Assembly: GCF_009363615.1 (NCBI RefSeq)
Contig: NZ_CP045384.1
Location: 804,501-868,500, forward strand
Reading direction: 5' to 3'
From: Ruegeria sp. THAF33
Lineage (GTDB): Bacteria; Pseudomonadota; Alphaproteobacteria; Rhodobacterales; Rhodobacteraceae
DNA length: 64,000 nt
Below the pieces are notes generated by a model. The model saw only the letters and a list, made by a program, of their open reading frames with translations. It was not told the origin of the DNA and searched no databases. The position numbers and the translations under genes were made by a program. Every line of letters begins with the position of its first letter. Position 1 is the first letter of the stretch. Positions 32,347-40,471 of this stretch are shown here, in pieces.

Positions 32347-32362
32347 AATCATTAAAATGAAT
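32347..32362. promoter_or_regulatory. Candidate SoxR operator upstream of soxG
   Basis: AATCATT-AA-AATGAAT matches the perfect soxW-soxX repeat ATTCATTnnAATGAAT at 13 of 14 fixed positions. It lies immediately before the soxG start codon, where a bound repressor would block the promoter or start. It ties soxGH to the same control as the main sox operon. Confidence 0.65.
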
Positions 32363-32728
32363 ATTTTTATTTGTAAACGATGGAAGTACCAACAATGGAT
32401 CATTCCACGACGCTGAAAAACCGGCCGGGTCTTCTTTGTGAATGGGCGAAGAACGGTTTTCAGCGGTGGTAAATGGAGACGACACCAAGGTCATGCGCAA
32501 AGTGAACGTGCAGCGCAATCCGCGCCATGATGGTTTGCCGAGGAAGAGATGATGTCGGAAAGGCGATTGTTACGTGACCTCGAAACAGGGGAGAGGCCCA
32601 GCCGCTGAACGACGGCGACGGCAGACGCAGCTTTCCACCGAAAAATCCCGGCCCATCTGCGTCAAAGCGCATTGTTCTCATCCCGCTGTGCTTGTAAGGA
32701 AATTGCACGGCCCCAGGGGCTGCGCCGT
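32363..32728. other. Non-coding stretch before tRNA-Leu
   Basis: About 365 bp containing the soxG promoter side and the tRNA promoter side. The first 40 bp are AT-rich. I see no supported gene; a minus-strand open frame that runs through it also crosses the tRNA and has no ribosome site. Confidence 0.45.
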
Positions 32729-32814
32729 GCGGGCGTGATGGAATGGTAGACATATCAGACTTAAAATCTGAAGGGCGTATGCCCGTGTGGGTTCGAGTCC
32801 CACCGCCCGCACCA
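32729..32814 (+). tRNA. tRNA-Leu (anticodon TAA)
   Basis: The acceptor stem GCGGGCG (32729-32735) pairs with CGCCCGC (32804-32810), followed by A and an encoded CCA. The anticodon stem TCAGA/TCTGA encloses the loop CTTAAAA, giving anticodon TAA (32762-32764) for Leu UUA/UUG. The long variable arm (GGGCGTATGCCC) is that of a class II tRNA, and the T-arm has GGTTCGAGTCC. Its 3' end is the probable attachment site of the downstream island. Confidence 0.96.
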
Positions 32815-32818
32815 AAAA
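32801..32818 (+). other. Putative left attachment site (attL) in the tRNA 3' end
   Basis: CACCGCCCGCACCAAAAA at the tRNA-Leu 3' end recurs in the same orientation at 45698-45715 with a single change (17/18). This is the usual form of an att duplication left by a tRNA-targeting integrase. Confidence 0.6.
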
Positions 32819-33163
32819 ACCGTATAAGCGTTTTTAAAAAAACAAATAAAAATATGGCACCTTTCGTGCCCCACATTCTGCCCCACACTTGGTGAGGTAT
32901 GCTTGCCAATCGGGCGGCCTTTTCTTCGATTAGACTTTCCAGTTCAGCAACCTTCGCCAGATTGACGCCTGTGCCCTGGTGAATCATCCATTTGCTGTCT
33001 TTCTCTGTGCACAAGAACGATTGATCCGATCGAAATGGCGTGTAGACCATTCACTAATTTTCCAGGGAGGACCCCACAGGCTCTGAAACTCGATCAGTCT
33101 GGAGCCTGGTCTTCGCTTGGCCTACAGTGTTGCTGGGCCTCTCCAACCGAAAAAGGAGCTCCT
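32819..33163. other. Non-coding stretch between tRNA-Leu and the phosphatase gene
   Basis: It contains the 14-mer CTGCCCCACACTTG (32878-32891), which recurs exactly at 45568-45581 upstream of the integrase remnant. This suggests that fragments of the same element flank the island on both sides. An open frame on the minus strand (from about 33050) runs through it but I cannot name it. The promoter of the phosphatase gene is at the right edge. Confidence 0.45.
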
Positions 33164-33955
33164 ATGTCCCGACTTTCAGAACGCACAGACTTTGCCACCG
33201 AAATCTGCAAGCAGGCTGGGGTAGTGGCCAAAAAGTTCTTTGCAGATCGGGTCAATCTTGTCGTTGATCAAAAAGGCGCTCAGGACTGGGTTAGCGAGGC
33301 GGACAGGAGCGTTGAGACTTTCATTCGTCAAAAGATCGCGGAAACTTGGCCCAAAGATGGCGTTTACGGTGAAGAACATGGCGCGGTAGCGGGAGAGAGT
33401 GGCTTTGACTGGGTTATTGATCCAATTGATGGAACCACGAATTTCGTGAACGGTATTCCAGCATGGACCATTGTTCTGGCTGGTGTCACCAACGGCCAAA
33501 CGGAGATTGGCGTGATCCATGATCCAAACGTGGATGAAACATTTGTCGCAACGCGCGGAGAAACAGCGACACTTAACGGATCACCGATACGCGTCGCTTC
33601 AGGAGTGCCGTTGCGCGACGGAACTGTGGCCGTAGGATACTCGAACCGGATTGAGAGCCGTCATGTTTTACCCGTGATCGAGGACCTGATCGAACACGGG
33701 GCGATGTTTCATAGAAATGCCAGCGGCGCGCTTTCGTTGGCTTACGTCGCTGCCGGACGCCTTCTGGGCTATGTCGAGGAACACATGAATGCTTGGGATT
33801 GTCTGGCTGGGCAATTGCTGGTCGCGGAAGCGGGCGGCGTTGTTGAGGATCAGAACGCCGATGCGATGATCCGAGACGGCGGGCGCGTGATCGCAGGCAC
33901 GCCAGATGTGTTCGAGACGTTGCGTGAGATCGCAGAGAAGGCTTGGAACGCTTAG
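33164..33955 (+). CDS. Inositol monophosphatase-family phosphatase
   Basis: A 263-residue Mg-dependent phosphatase of the inositol monophosphatase/CysQ superfamily. Metal ligands are visible in GEEHG, DPIDGTTNF (the family's central motif) and the WDCLAG motif near the end, and all expected acidic residues are present. The substrate is not predictable: inositol phosphate, 3'-phosphoadenosine nucleotide or a sugar phosphate. AAAGGAG precedes the ATG at 33164. It is the first gene after the tRNA, and converges, with only 3 bp between stops, on the histidine-phosphatase gene that ends the transporter operon; a shared role in phosphate-ester use is likely. Confidence 0.9.
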   Translation: MSRLSERTDFATEICKQAGVVAKKFFADRVNLVVDQKGAQDWVSEADRSVETFIRQKIAETWPKDGVYGEEHGAVAGESGFDWVIDPIDGTTNFVNGIPAWTIVLAGVTNGQTEIGVIHDPNVDETFVATRGETATLNGSPIRVASGVPLRDGTVAVGYSNRIESRHVLPVIEDLIEHGAMFHRNASGALSLAYVAAGRLLGYVEEHMNAWDCLAGQLLVAEAGGVVEDQNADAMIRDGGRVIAGTPDVFETLREIAEKAWNA

Positions 33956-33958
33956 CTC

Positions 33959-34525
33959 CTACGTCAAAGAGACCCAACATGAAACAGGCTCGAGCGTAGC
34001 TAAATCTGCCTGCCAGAAATGGCCTTGTGAGGGTTGGTCGTGCTTGCGGTCTATCGAACAATCCGAAAGTGCGCACCAAAGCAATGTGCCCACTGCCCCG
34101 TGTGTCGCGATTGCAAGATCCCCGGCATAATGCGTCTGGATTATCTCTGTTACTGCGCGATGAATGCGTCTCTGCGCCTCGACAGCTGTTTCCCAACCGC
34201 AATAGCTCGTATTCGGCTGCGCAAAGAAAGCATCGGCCGCGGCCTCGAAATCGTCCCGAGGCAAGTAACCGGTTGCGCTGCGGTCGTTCTCACCAAGGCC
34301 CAAGTTGCAATTCACGGGTAGCGCTCGTGGTGCAGCAAGAATCTCACCTGTTTCGCGGGCCTTCCGCTCGCCACTGGTCCATATCTGCGTCACGTTGGAC
34401 AAGACTTCACTGGATGCAAACTCAGTAGCGCGTTTGCGGCCCACAGCATTCAAGCCCCACTCAGTTATCGGGACGGCCGGATCGACAGAGACCTCGGGGT
34501 GCGAGATGATAATGAGTTTCGGCAT
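33959..34525 (-). CDS. Histidine phosphatase superfamily protein
   Basis: A 188-residue protein of the phosphoglycerate mutase-like (histidine phosphatase) family. The catalytic His is in IIISHPEV, where the usual RHG is replaced by SHP, and the second His in AIATHGAVGTL is kept; WTSGERKARETGE carries the phosphate-binding Arg. Loss of the first Arg may lower activity or alter specificity. The ATG follows directly on the stop of the transporter ATPase gene (TAAATG), so it is the last gene of that operon and a probable cytoplasmic phosphatase for the imported compound. Confidence 0.82.
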   Translation of the reverse strand: MPKLIIISHPEVSVDPAVPITEWGLNAVGRKRATEFASSEVLSNVTQIWTSGERKARETGEILAAPRALPVNCNLGLGENDRSATGYLPRDDFEAAADAFFAQPNTSYCGWETAVEAQRRIHRAVTEIIQTHYAGDLAIATHGAVGTLLWCALSDCSIDRKHDQPSQGHFWQADLATLEPVSCWVSLT

Positions 34526-35596
34526 TTAATCCGGCAAAAGAACGGGGCCTTTGTCAGCAAAGCCCATTTTGATTTCGGTGCCGGGATCAAGCGGCGCATC
34601 GACGTCATCGTGTACGGCAAAAACCTGACCGAATTCACCGGTCAGCGTGTATTCCATCCGAACGCCGACATAGGTCGCCTTGGCCACCGTGGCTGGGATG
34701 CCTTGGTGTGAACCGATGACCAAACGTGAGGGTCGCACGGCGATGGTCGCAGGTCCTTCGGACAAACCTCGACGTGGTAGCGTGTGGCGATACCCTTCTA
34801 TTTCTATCGTTGCCGCTTCGCCATTGATTTCGACGATTTGGCACTCCAAAAGGTTTGCCTCGCCTATGAAATCAGCGACAAATCGGTCGTTCGGGGCGTC
34901 GTAAAGCTGGCGGGGTGTGCCCATTTGGGCGATTGCTGCGTTACGCATGACAACAATCTCATCCGAGACCGCCAGCGCCTCCTCCTGATCGTGGGTCACG
35001 TAGACAACTGTCAAACCAAGATCTTGCTGGATTGCCCGAATATCCTCTCGCACCTGACGGCGAAGCTTGGCATCGAGGTTGGACAGCGGCTCGTCGAACA
35101 GCAGAACCTGCGGCTCAAGAACCAGCGCGCGGGCGACTGCAACACGCTGTTGTTGACCCCCTGACAGTTCAGAGGGAAGACGGCTGTCGAACCCCTGAAG
35201 CCCAACCAGTTCCAGCCCATTCAGAGCGCGGCTGCGGGCTTCATCCTTTGCAAAGCCCGAGAATGTGAGGCCATACATCACGTTTTCCAGCACGCTCATG
35301 TGAGGGAAAAGCGCGTATGACTGGAACACCATGGATACGTCACGGTCGGTTGCGGGCAATTTGGTCACGTCTCGATCTCCGATCAGGATCTTGCCCGAGC
35401 TTGCCATTTCCAACCCGGCAATCATGCGCAGAGTCGTTGTTTTCCCACAGCCTGACGGGCCAAGCAGTGTGACGAGCTTTCCCGCCTCGACGTTCAGGTT
35501 GATGTTGTCGACGGCAACGACATCCTTGCCGAACACTTTCGACACGTTCTCAAAGCGTACCGGGGCGGCCTTGGAACCGATTTTGGTGTCGGTCAT
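34526..35596 (-). CDS. ABC transporter ATPase (AfuC-like)
   Basis: A 356-residue importer ATPase of the Fe(III)/spermidine/phosphonate type: Walker A GPSGCGKTT (46-54), signature LSGGQQQRVAVARAL, Walker B VLLFDEPLSNLD, followed by a C-terminal TOBE-like domain (about 240-350). It overlaps the permease gene by four bases (ATGA). Family members are often annotated for iron, but the set here (binding protein, fused permease, phosphatases) resembles AfuABC, which carries sugar phosphates, and the 2-aminoethylphosphonate transporters. The substrate is therefore inferred to be a phosphorylated organic compound. Confidence 0.88.
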   Translation of the reverse strand: MTDTKIGSKAAPVRFENVSKVFGKDVVAVDNINLNVEAGKLVTLLGPSGCGKTTTLRMIAGLEMASSGKILIGDRDVTKLPATDRDVSMVFQSYALFPHMSVLENVMYGLTFSGFAKDEARSRALNGLELVGLQGFDSRLPSELSGGQQQRVAVARALVLEPQVLLFDEPLSNLDAKLRRQVREDIRAIQQDLGLTVVYVTHDQEEALAVSDEIVVMRNAAIAQMGTPRQLYDAPNDRFVADFIGEANLLECQIVEINGEAATIEIEGYRHTLPRRGLSEGPATIAVRPSRLVIGSHQGIPATVAKATYVGVRMEYTLTGEFGQVFAVHDDVDAPLDPGTEIKMGFADKGPVLLPD

Positions 35597-37809
35597 GGCG
35601 ATGTCTCCGTAGCGTGCTGCGTGCGTCGGCCAATCTGGACCCGACCGACGAGAAGTTGCAATAAGCCGACCGCCGCGAGCATCACGAAGATCAGCGTCGT
35701 CGAATAGGCGATCGCAAGGCCATAGTCGTTGTTCTCGACTCGACCGATGATGTAGCTGGTCGCCATGTCATATTCTGCGCTGACCAGAAAGATGACGGCC
35801 GAGATCGCCGTCATGGCGCGCACAAAGCTGTATACAAGCGCGGCAAGTATCGCAGGGCGCAACAGCGGCAGAATGATATTTCGGAACGTCTGCCACGAGT
35901 TTGCACCAAGGGTCAGCGAGGATTCATCAAGGCTGCGGTCAAGCTGCGACATGCTCGCGATCCCCGCACGAACGCCGACCGGCATATTGCGGAAGATGAA
36001 GCTGACAACGAGAATGACACCCGTACCCGTGATTTCAATTGGCGGAACGTTGAAGGCCAGGATGTAGCTGACGCCGATCACTGTCCCGGGGATAGCGAAG
36101 GACAGCATTGTTCCAAATTCGAAAGCGTTCTTGCCTGCAAAACTTTGTCTTGTCAGCAGATAGGCGGTCACCAGGCCAACGGCGGCAGTCAATGGCGCAG
36201 CAATGGCCGCGATGGTTATGGTGGTCCAGAAACTGTCCCAAGCTGCCCCGGTCCAGCGAATACCCTCTTCTTCGAAGCGGACCGAGAATGCAGTGATATA
36301 GTGTTTGATCGTCAGCGAGTTATCGACGCCCCACAGCTCGACAACACTGCCGTAAATGATCATCGCGTAGACAACAATTGTGAACAGCGCCCAACCCAGA
36401 GCGACGAGCAGTACCGGAACAGAAAGGCCAGTGGGCATCAGTGGATGAACGCCGGCATCCCCTTTGCCAGTGACGGTTGTATAGCTTTTCTTCCCCAGCC
36501 AGACACGCTGCGCGTAGAAGGCGGAAAGAGTGAAGAACAGAAGCACCATGGCCAGAACCGCGGCCCTGCCCTGATCGTACTGAGCGCCGACGATGGCAAA
36601 GAATATCTCGGTCGAAAGCACGTCGAAATTCCCGCCCAATACAAGCGGATTTCCGAAATCGGCCATGCTTTCGATGAAGCCCAGAAGAAATGCGTTCGCA
36701 AGACCAGGCCGCATCAGGGGCAAGGAAACCGTCTTGAATGTCTGCCATCTGCTGGCGCGGAGCGTTTGCGCCGCTTCTTCCATCGACGGAGAGACACCTT
36801 CAACCACACCGATCAGAACAAGAAACGCAATTGGCGTAAACGCGAGTGTCTGCGCGATCAGGATGCCCGGCATTCCGTAAAGCCAGCGTGTCGGTTGCGT
36901 GCCGAACAGTTCGGCAAAGAACCGGGTGACGGACCCGGACAGGCCAAAAAGCAGGATCAGCGCCAGGCCGATCACGAATGGCGGGGTGATTATTGGCAGA
37001 ACGGTCAGAGCGCGCAACGCGCGCTTGTAGCGGAAACCCGAACGCGTCACGACCAACGCGAAACATAGGCCGAGGATCGTTGTGATGAAGCCAACGAGGA
37101 TGGCAAGGAAAAGTGAGTTCCAGGCCGCACCGCATCGGGCACCATGAAAACACCCCAGGCCCCACAGTCGATCATCGAAAAACTTTGAGAAGAAAACTGC
37201 GATGGAATACGCGCCGTCTTCGGTGATGAAGGCAGCGAAAAGCATCTTCGCGATGGGGAAAAAGACAAACGCGGTGACAATTGTAATAACGCCTCCGATG
37301 GCGCTTACGACAAAGACGTCACCGTTAATGGCACCCCTTGCCGCGATCCCCTGAGTAAGCAGGAACAGAAAGCTCGAGGCACATATCATCGCGCCATAGC
37401 CCATGCCGAACTGACGGTCGCCAAGTTCGCCAAACATCGCCTCCAACCAATGAAAGTTGAAACCTCTGATGCCAATGCTGAACCCCTGAGCGATCAGCCA
37501 GCCAAAGCCAAGCGCCCCTGACAGGATCAAGATGCGGGCGTAAACTGGATCAGATTTGGTGCGCTTCAACACCAGAAGCGGCAGGGCCAGTGCGATCAAA
37601 AGCGGAGCGAGCCAAAGTTTTTCACCTTGCCCAATCAGAAACGCAGCGGGGGCGTAACCCTCATCGAATGGATAGCCGTCCAAAAGCCACTCGAACGACC
37701 AAAGGCCACCGTCGACCATGTACCAAGGTAACAGGCAGAATCCGACCCACCCGGCCGTGATCCAGAAGATCAGGACCGGATGGGTCGTTTTTGAAGTCTG
37801 GTCAGTCAT
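35593..37809 (-). CDS. Fused ABC transporter permease (AfuB-like)
   Basis: A 738-residue permease made of two fused halves, each with about six helices and its own inner-membrane EAA loop: EGVSPSMEEAAQTLRASRWQ in the first half and SLTLGANSWQTFRNIILP in the second. An extra block of hydrophobic helices (about 15-220) precedes the first half. AfuB of Actinobacillus and the 2-aminoethylphosphonate permeases have the same fused design. It starts right after the afuA-like stop (TAAATG) and overlaps the ATPase gene, so the three are strictly cotranslated. It probably forms a monomeric channel for the imported phosphate ester. Confidence 0.88.
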   Translation of the reverse strand: MTDQTSKTTHPVLIFWITAGWVGFCLLPWYMVDGGLWSFEWLLDGYPFDEGYAPAAFLIGQGEKLWLAPLLIALALPLLVLKRTKSDPVYARILILSGALGFGWLIAQGFSIGIRGFNFHWLEAMFGELGDRQFGMGYGAMICASSFLFLLTQGIAARGAINGDVFVVSAIGGVITIVTAFVFFPIAKMLFAAFITEDGAYSIAVFFSKFFDDRLWGLGCFHGARCGAAWNSLFLAILVGFITTILGLCFALVVTRSGFRYKRALRALTVLPIITPPFVIGLALILLFGLSGSVTRFFAELFGTQPTRWLYGMPGILIAQTLAFTPIAFLVLIGVVEGVSPSMEEAAQTLRASRWQTFKTVSLPLMRPGLANAFLLGFIESMADFGNPLVLGGNFDVLSTEIFFAIVGAQYDQGRAAVLAMVLLFFTLSAFYAQRVWLGKKSYTTVTGKGDAGVHPLMPTGLSVPVLLVALGWALFTIVVYAMIIYGSVVELWGVDNSLTIKHYITAFSVRFEEEGIRWTGAAWDSFWTTITIAAIAAPLTAAVGLVTAYLLTRQSFAGKNAFEFGTMLSFAIPGTVIGVSYILAFNVPPIEITGTGVILVVSFIFRNMPVGVRAGIASMSQLDRSLDESSLTLGANSWQTFRNIILPLLRPAILAALVYSFVRAMTAISAVIFLVSAEYDMATSYIIGRVENNDYGLAIAYSTTLIFVMLAAVGLLQLLVGRVQIGRRTQHATETSP

Positions 37810-38835
37810 TTACTGCGGCAGAGTCGAAACCTCTTCGTCCCATTTCTGCAACAGACGCTTCCGTTCGTCTGAGGAACCATACTTTTTGAAGTCATAATCA
37901 ATCAGCTTGATCTGACTCATGTCAGGCGCGCTCTCCGAAGTTTTCGCGTTCTTGTTCGACGGCACCTGAAACGCGTTGACCTGAAGAGCAAGATTCTGAG
38001 CTTCTGGAGACAGCGCCCAGTCATAGAACTTTTTCGCCTCTTCTTCGTTGCGCGCCCCTTTGACAATCGACATCGAGCCGATTTCGTATCCCGTGCCCTC
38101 GCATGGCGCGACGACCTTAATCGGGAATCCTGAAACGGCCTGCTTTACAGCATCATGCATGAAGACGATACCAATGGTGTTCTCACCACGACCGGCCGCC
38201 TTGATCGGCGCGGACCCGGACTTGGTATATTGGTTGATGTTCGAATGCAGACCCTTCATGAACTCAAAGCCTTCGTCCTCGCCAAAGATCTGAACCATCG
38301 ACGCCAGCGTGGTATAGGCCGTACCTGATGAGTTCGGATTCGCCATCTGAACGTGGCCCTTGTATTCGGGCTTCAGCAGGTCTTTCCAACAGGCCGGTTC
38401 GGGCAGGTTGTTTGCAGCGATAAGATCGGAATTGTAGCCGTAGCCAAGTGCGCCCGAATAGATGCCGATCGTTCTGTTGCCCGCGCTTTCTGCCTGGGAT
38501 ATCGCCCAATCATGAAGCTGGTCGCGCATGGGCGAAATGTATTCCATCGTCAGGCCCTCTTCAGCGGCCTGCAAGTGCGGATCACCCGTACCACCCCACC
38601 AAACGTCTCCTTTCGGGTTCGAGCTTTCGGCGCGTATTTGTGCAAAGGTTTCCCCTGATGACTTCCGGGTCATGTTGACGTCGATGCCCGTCGCATCTTC
38701 AAAGCTGCGCGCCATCAGTTGGCACCAGTCTTCTTGCGCCGAACAATAAAGTGTCAGCTTGTCGGCCTGTGCCGCCGACAGTGACGCTGCCAGGGCGATC
38801 ACCGATCCAACCGTGGTGGATATCAATTTCCTCAT
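37810..38835 (-). CDS. Periplasmic binding protein (AfuA-like)
   Basis: A 341-residue class F-type binding protein with a signal peptide (1-24, ending SAAQA). It resembles iron-binding FbpA, but lacks its paired Tyr ligands and has SSGETFAQIRAE and MHDAVKQAV segments typical of AfuA. A His-Asp pair (227-228) and Glu251, 24 residues on, have the spacing I recall for the sugar-phosphate site of AfuA (His205, Asp206, Glu229 there); that residue recall should be checked. It is the first transporter gene, after the Nudix gene (58-bp gap). A 2-aminoethylphosphonate ligand is the main alternative. Confidence 0.82.
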   Translation of the reverse strand: MRKLISTTVGSVIALAASLSAAQADKLTLYCSAQEDWCQLMARSFEDATGIDVNMTRKSSGETFAQIRAESSNPKGDVWWGGTGDPHLQAAEEGLTMEYISPMRDQLHDWAISQAESAGNRTIGIYSGALGYGYNSDLIAANNLPEPACWKDLLKPEYKGHVQMANPNSSGTAYTTLASMVQIFGEDEGFEFMKGLHSNINQYTKSGSAPIKAAGRGENTIGIVFMHDAVKQAVSGFPIKVVAPCEGTGYEIGSMSIVKGARNEEEAKKFYDWALSPEAQNLALQVNAFQVPSNKNAKTSESAPDMSQIKLIDYDFKKYGSSDERKRLLQKWDEEVSTLPQ

Positions 38836-38893
38836 TTTCTTCCTCCCTTTGAGCTTGATGCGTCCGGGTTTCCCGGTTCTTTCATGCCCTTCC

Positions 38894-39427
38894 TCATGCA
38901 GCCTGTCGAAGTTTCTTTATGACAGTTTTGACTTCTGGATTGTCTGTCAGATTGTTCAGTAAATCTGACAGGTCGCTTTCTTGAACCAACTTTGCGGCCT
39001 TTGCCGGTGAAAACCAGTGACGCGTGCGTTCACCTTTTTCCTTCCAGCTTCGCTTCAGCTTTTCGACGACCATCGGATAAAGGGTGACGCGGCAGCGAAC
39101 GCTGCTTCGCCCCTCGTATCGTTTGTCATAGAAAAAATGACCGATTGGCCGTTTCGATATGGTGCCGACGGCGCCAGCTTCTTCTTGCGCTTCGATTTCA
39201 GCAGCTTGCCATGGTTTTTTGCCGTCCATTAGCCATCCTTTCGGGATAACCCACCGGCCGGTATCCCGCGAAGTGACCATAAGAACGCGTAACTTGCCAG
39301 TCTTGTCCCAGCGCATCGGAAGCGCCGCAATCTGATCTGCCGTTTCGCTGTCGCCCATGCCGCCTCTCAATGCCACACGATCAAGAACCAAAAAGGAAGC
39401 TGTTTTGTTGGCAAGTTGGCCGGTCAA
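38894..39427 (-). CDS. Nudix hydrolase (DIPP-like)
   Basis: A 177-residue Nudix protein. The box region reads GWLMDGKKPWQAAEIEAQEEAG; the central Glu pair that binds Mg is present, but the usual R of REUxEE is replaced (IEAQEE), as in the diphosphoinositol-phosphate phosphohydrolase-like group common in alphaproteobacteria. Substrates of such enzymes include diphosphoinositol polyphosphates and dinucleotide polyphosphates. An internal ATG at 39358 would begin MGDSETADQ and give 154 residues. It is the first gene of the minus-strand unit Nudix-AfuABC-histidine phosphatase. Confidence 0.82.
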   Translation of the reverse strand: MTGQLANKTASFLVLDRVALRGGMGDSETADQIAALPMRWDKTGKLRVLMVTSRDTGRWVIPKGWLMDGKKPWQAAEIEAQEEAGAVGTISKRPIGHFFYDKRYEGRSSVRCRVTLYPMVVEKLKRSWKEKGERTRHWFSPAKAAKLVQESDLSDLLNNLTDNPEVKTVIKKLRQAA

Positions 39428-39531
39428 CGCTTTGCCTTGGCTCGTATTCTGAATTTGATCAGCCTGTGCATCTTTGCTTTGCGCTTCGAAATACTTGTGT
39501 TCGCTCGAATTCTCACAACCTTCCGAGGGTT

Positions 39532-39552
39532 ATGCAACAAAAAATATTGCAT
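39532..39552. promoter_or_regulatory. Inverted repeat in the Nudix-deoR divergent promoter region
   Basis: ATGCAA / TTGCAT arms with nine A/T-rich bases between them (39532-39537 and 39547-39552), in the 176-bp gap between the divergent Nudix and DeoR genes. It is a good position for a DeoR-family operator controlling both directions; binding is inferred from place only. Confidence 0.4.
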
Positions 39553-39603
39553 TATGACCGAAAGCCCACAAAAGTGGGTTTCGAAACCTAGTCGGGTCGT
39601 CGG

Positions 39604-40413
39604 ATGTCCAAAACTAAAACGCGCGGCAAAATGTCTGAAAAGAACCACAGCCGGGTAAAGAAATCCGACCGGCGCCAACAGATATTGCTGGAACTGAAGC
39701 TGCGCCCGCATGTTCGCATCAACGAACTGGCGCAGCGGTTCAACGTCTCCACCGAGACGGTACGCAGAGATTTTGATGCTCTGTCGAATGATGGCTTGAT
39801 CGCGCGGGCACACGGGGGGGCATCGGCCGCCGCGCAAGGGCACTATCCGGGTTTGGATGAAAGAACAAACGCACAGGTTGAGGAACGCGAACGGATAGGT
39901 GCCACAGCGGCAGAACTGATCCAGGGCGGCGAAACGGTCATGATCGATTCCGGCTCGACCACAATCGAAATGGCACGTGCGCTGGCTTATATTGGCACAT
40001 CTTGCACCGTAATCACCAATTCCATTCCCATAGCCATGACCCTTGGCCATGGGGCTGCACAAGTGCTGTTATGCCCGGGGGAATACTTGGCAACCGAGTC
40101 TGCAACGATCGGAACCGAGACGCTGGAGTTTCTGTCCCGCTTCAACGTCGACAGGTGCATGATCGGTTCCTCGGGGTTTTCGACCGAAGGCCCTTCAGAA
40201 ACGGTGCGCGGCTTTGCGGCAATTAAGAGAGCAATGCTGTCGCGCGCCGAGAAACGGCACCTTCTTGTTGATTCCGGGAAATTCGGCCGGAAAGGCCTGT
40301 CTCAAGTAGGGGGCCTTGACGACCTGGATTCAATAGTCACCGACAAAAAACCGACAGGAGAATTGCATAACGCCATTGAAAGCGCCCGAGTCGACGTTCT
40401 CGTCGCCGGGTAG
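39604..40413 (+). CDS. DeoR-family transcriptional regulator
   Basis: A 269-residue regulator. The N-terminal helix-turn-helix is RINELAQRFNVSTETVRRDF, followed by the DeoR signature LIARAHGGA; the rest is the DeoRC effector domain (about 95-255) with VMIDSGSTTIEMA, VITNSIPIA, and the SGKFGRKGL site that binds phosphorylated sugars. Effectors of DeoR proteins are typically phosphorylated sugars or similar intermediates, which fits a role in controlling the flanking uptake genes. It is divergent from the Nudix-AfuABC unit and directly upstream of phnD. A downstream ATG at 39631 is an alternative start. Confidence 0.88.
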   Translation: MSKTKTRGKMSEKNHSRVKKSDRRQQILLELKLRPHVRINELAQRFNVSTETVRRDFDALSNDGLIARAHGGASAAAQGHYPGLDERTNAQVEERERIGATAAELIQGGETVMIDSGSTTIEMARALAYIGTSCTVITNSIPIAMTLGHGAAQVLLCPGEYLATESATIGTETLEFLSRFNVDRCMIGSSGFSTEGPSETVRGFAAIKRAMLSRAEKRHLLVDSGKFGRKGLSQVGGLDDLDSIVTDKKPTGELHNAIESARVDVLVAG

Positions 40414-40471
40414 ATATGAAATGACTGATTAACGGCGGATAAAAAGCACCGCACTTGACTGGGAGGAAAAC

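Noticed and set aside
32460..33050. A 196-codon minus-strand frame through tRNA-Leu
   Set aside because: It crosses a certain tRNA gene and has no ribosome site. Its upstream part might be a relic, but I could not assign it.
34526..38835. Annotation of the fused-permease transporter as an iron(III) importer
   Set aside because: The binding protein lacks the paired Tyr of FbpA, and the operon contains phosphatase-type genes and a DeoR regulator, which fit organic phosphates better.
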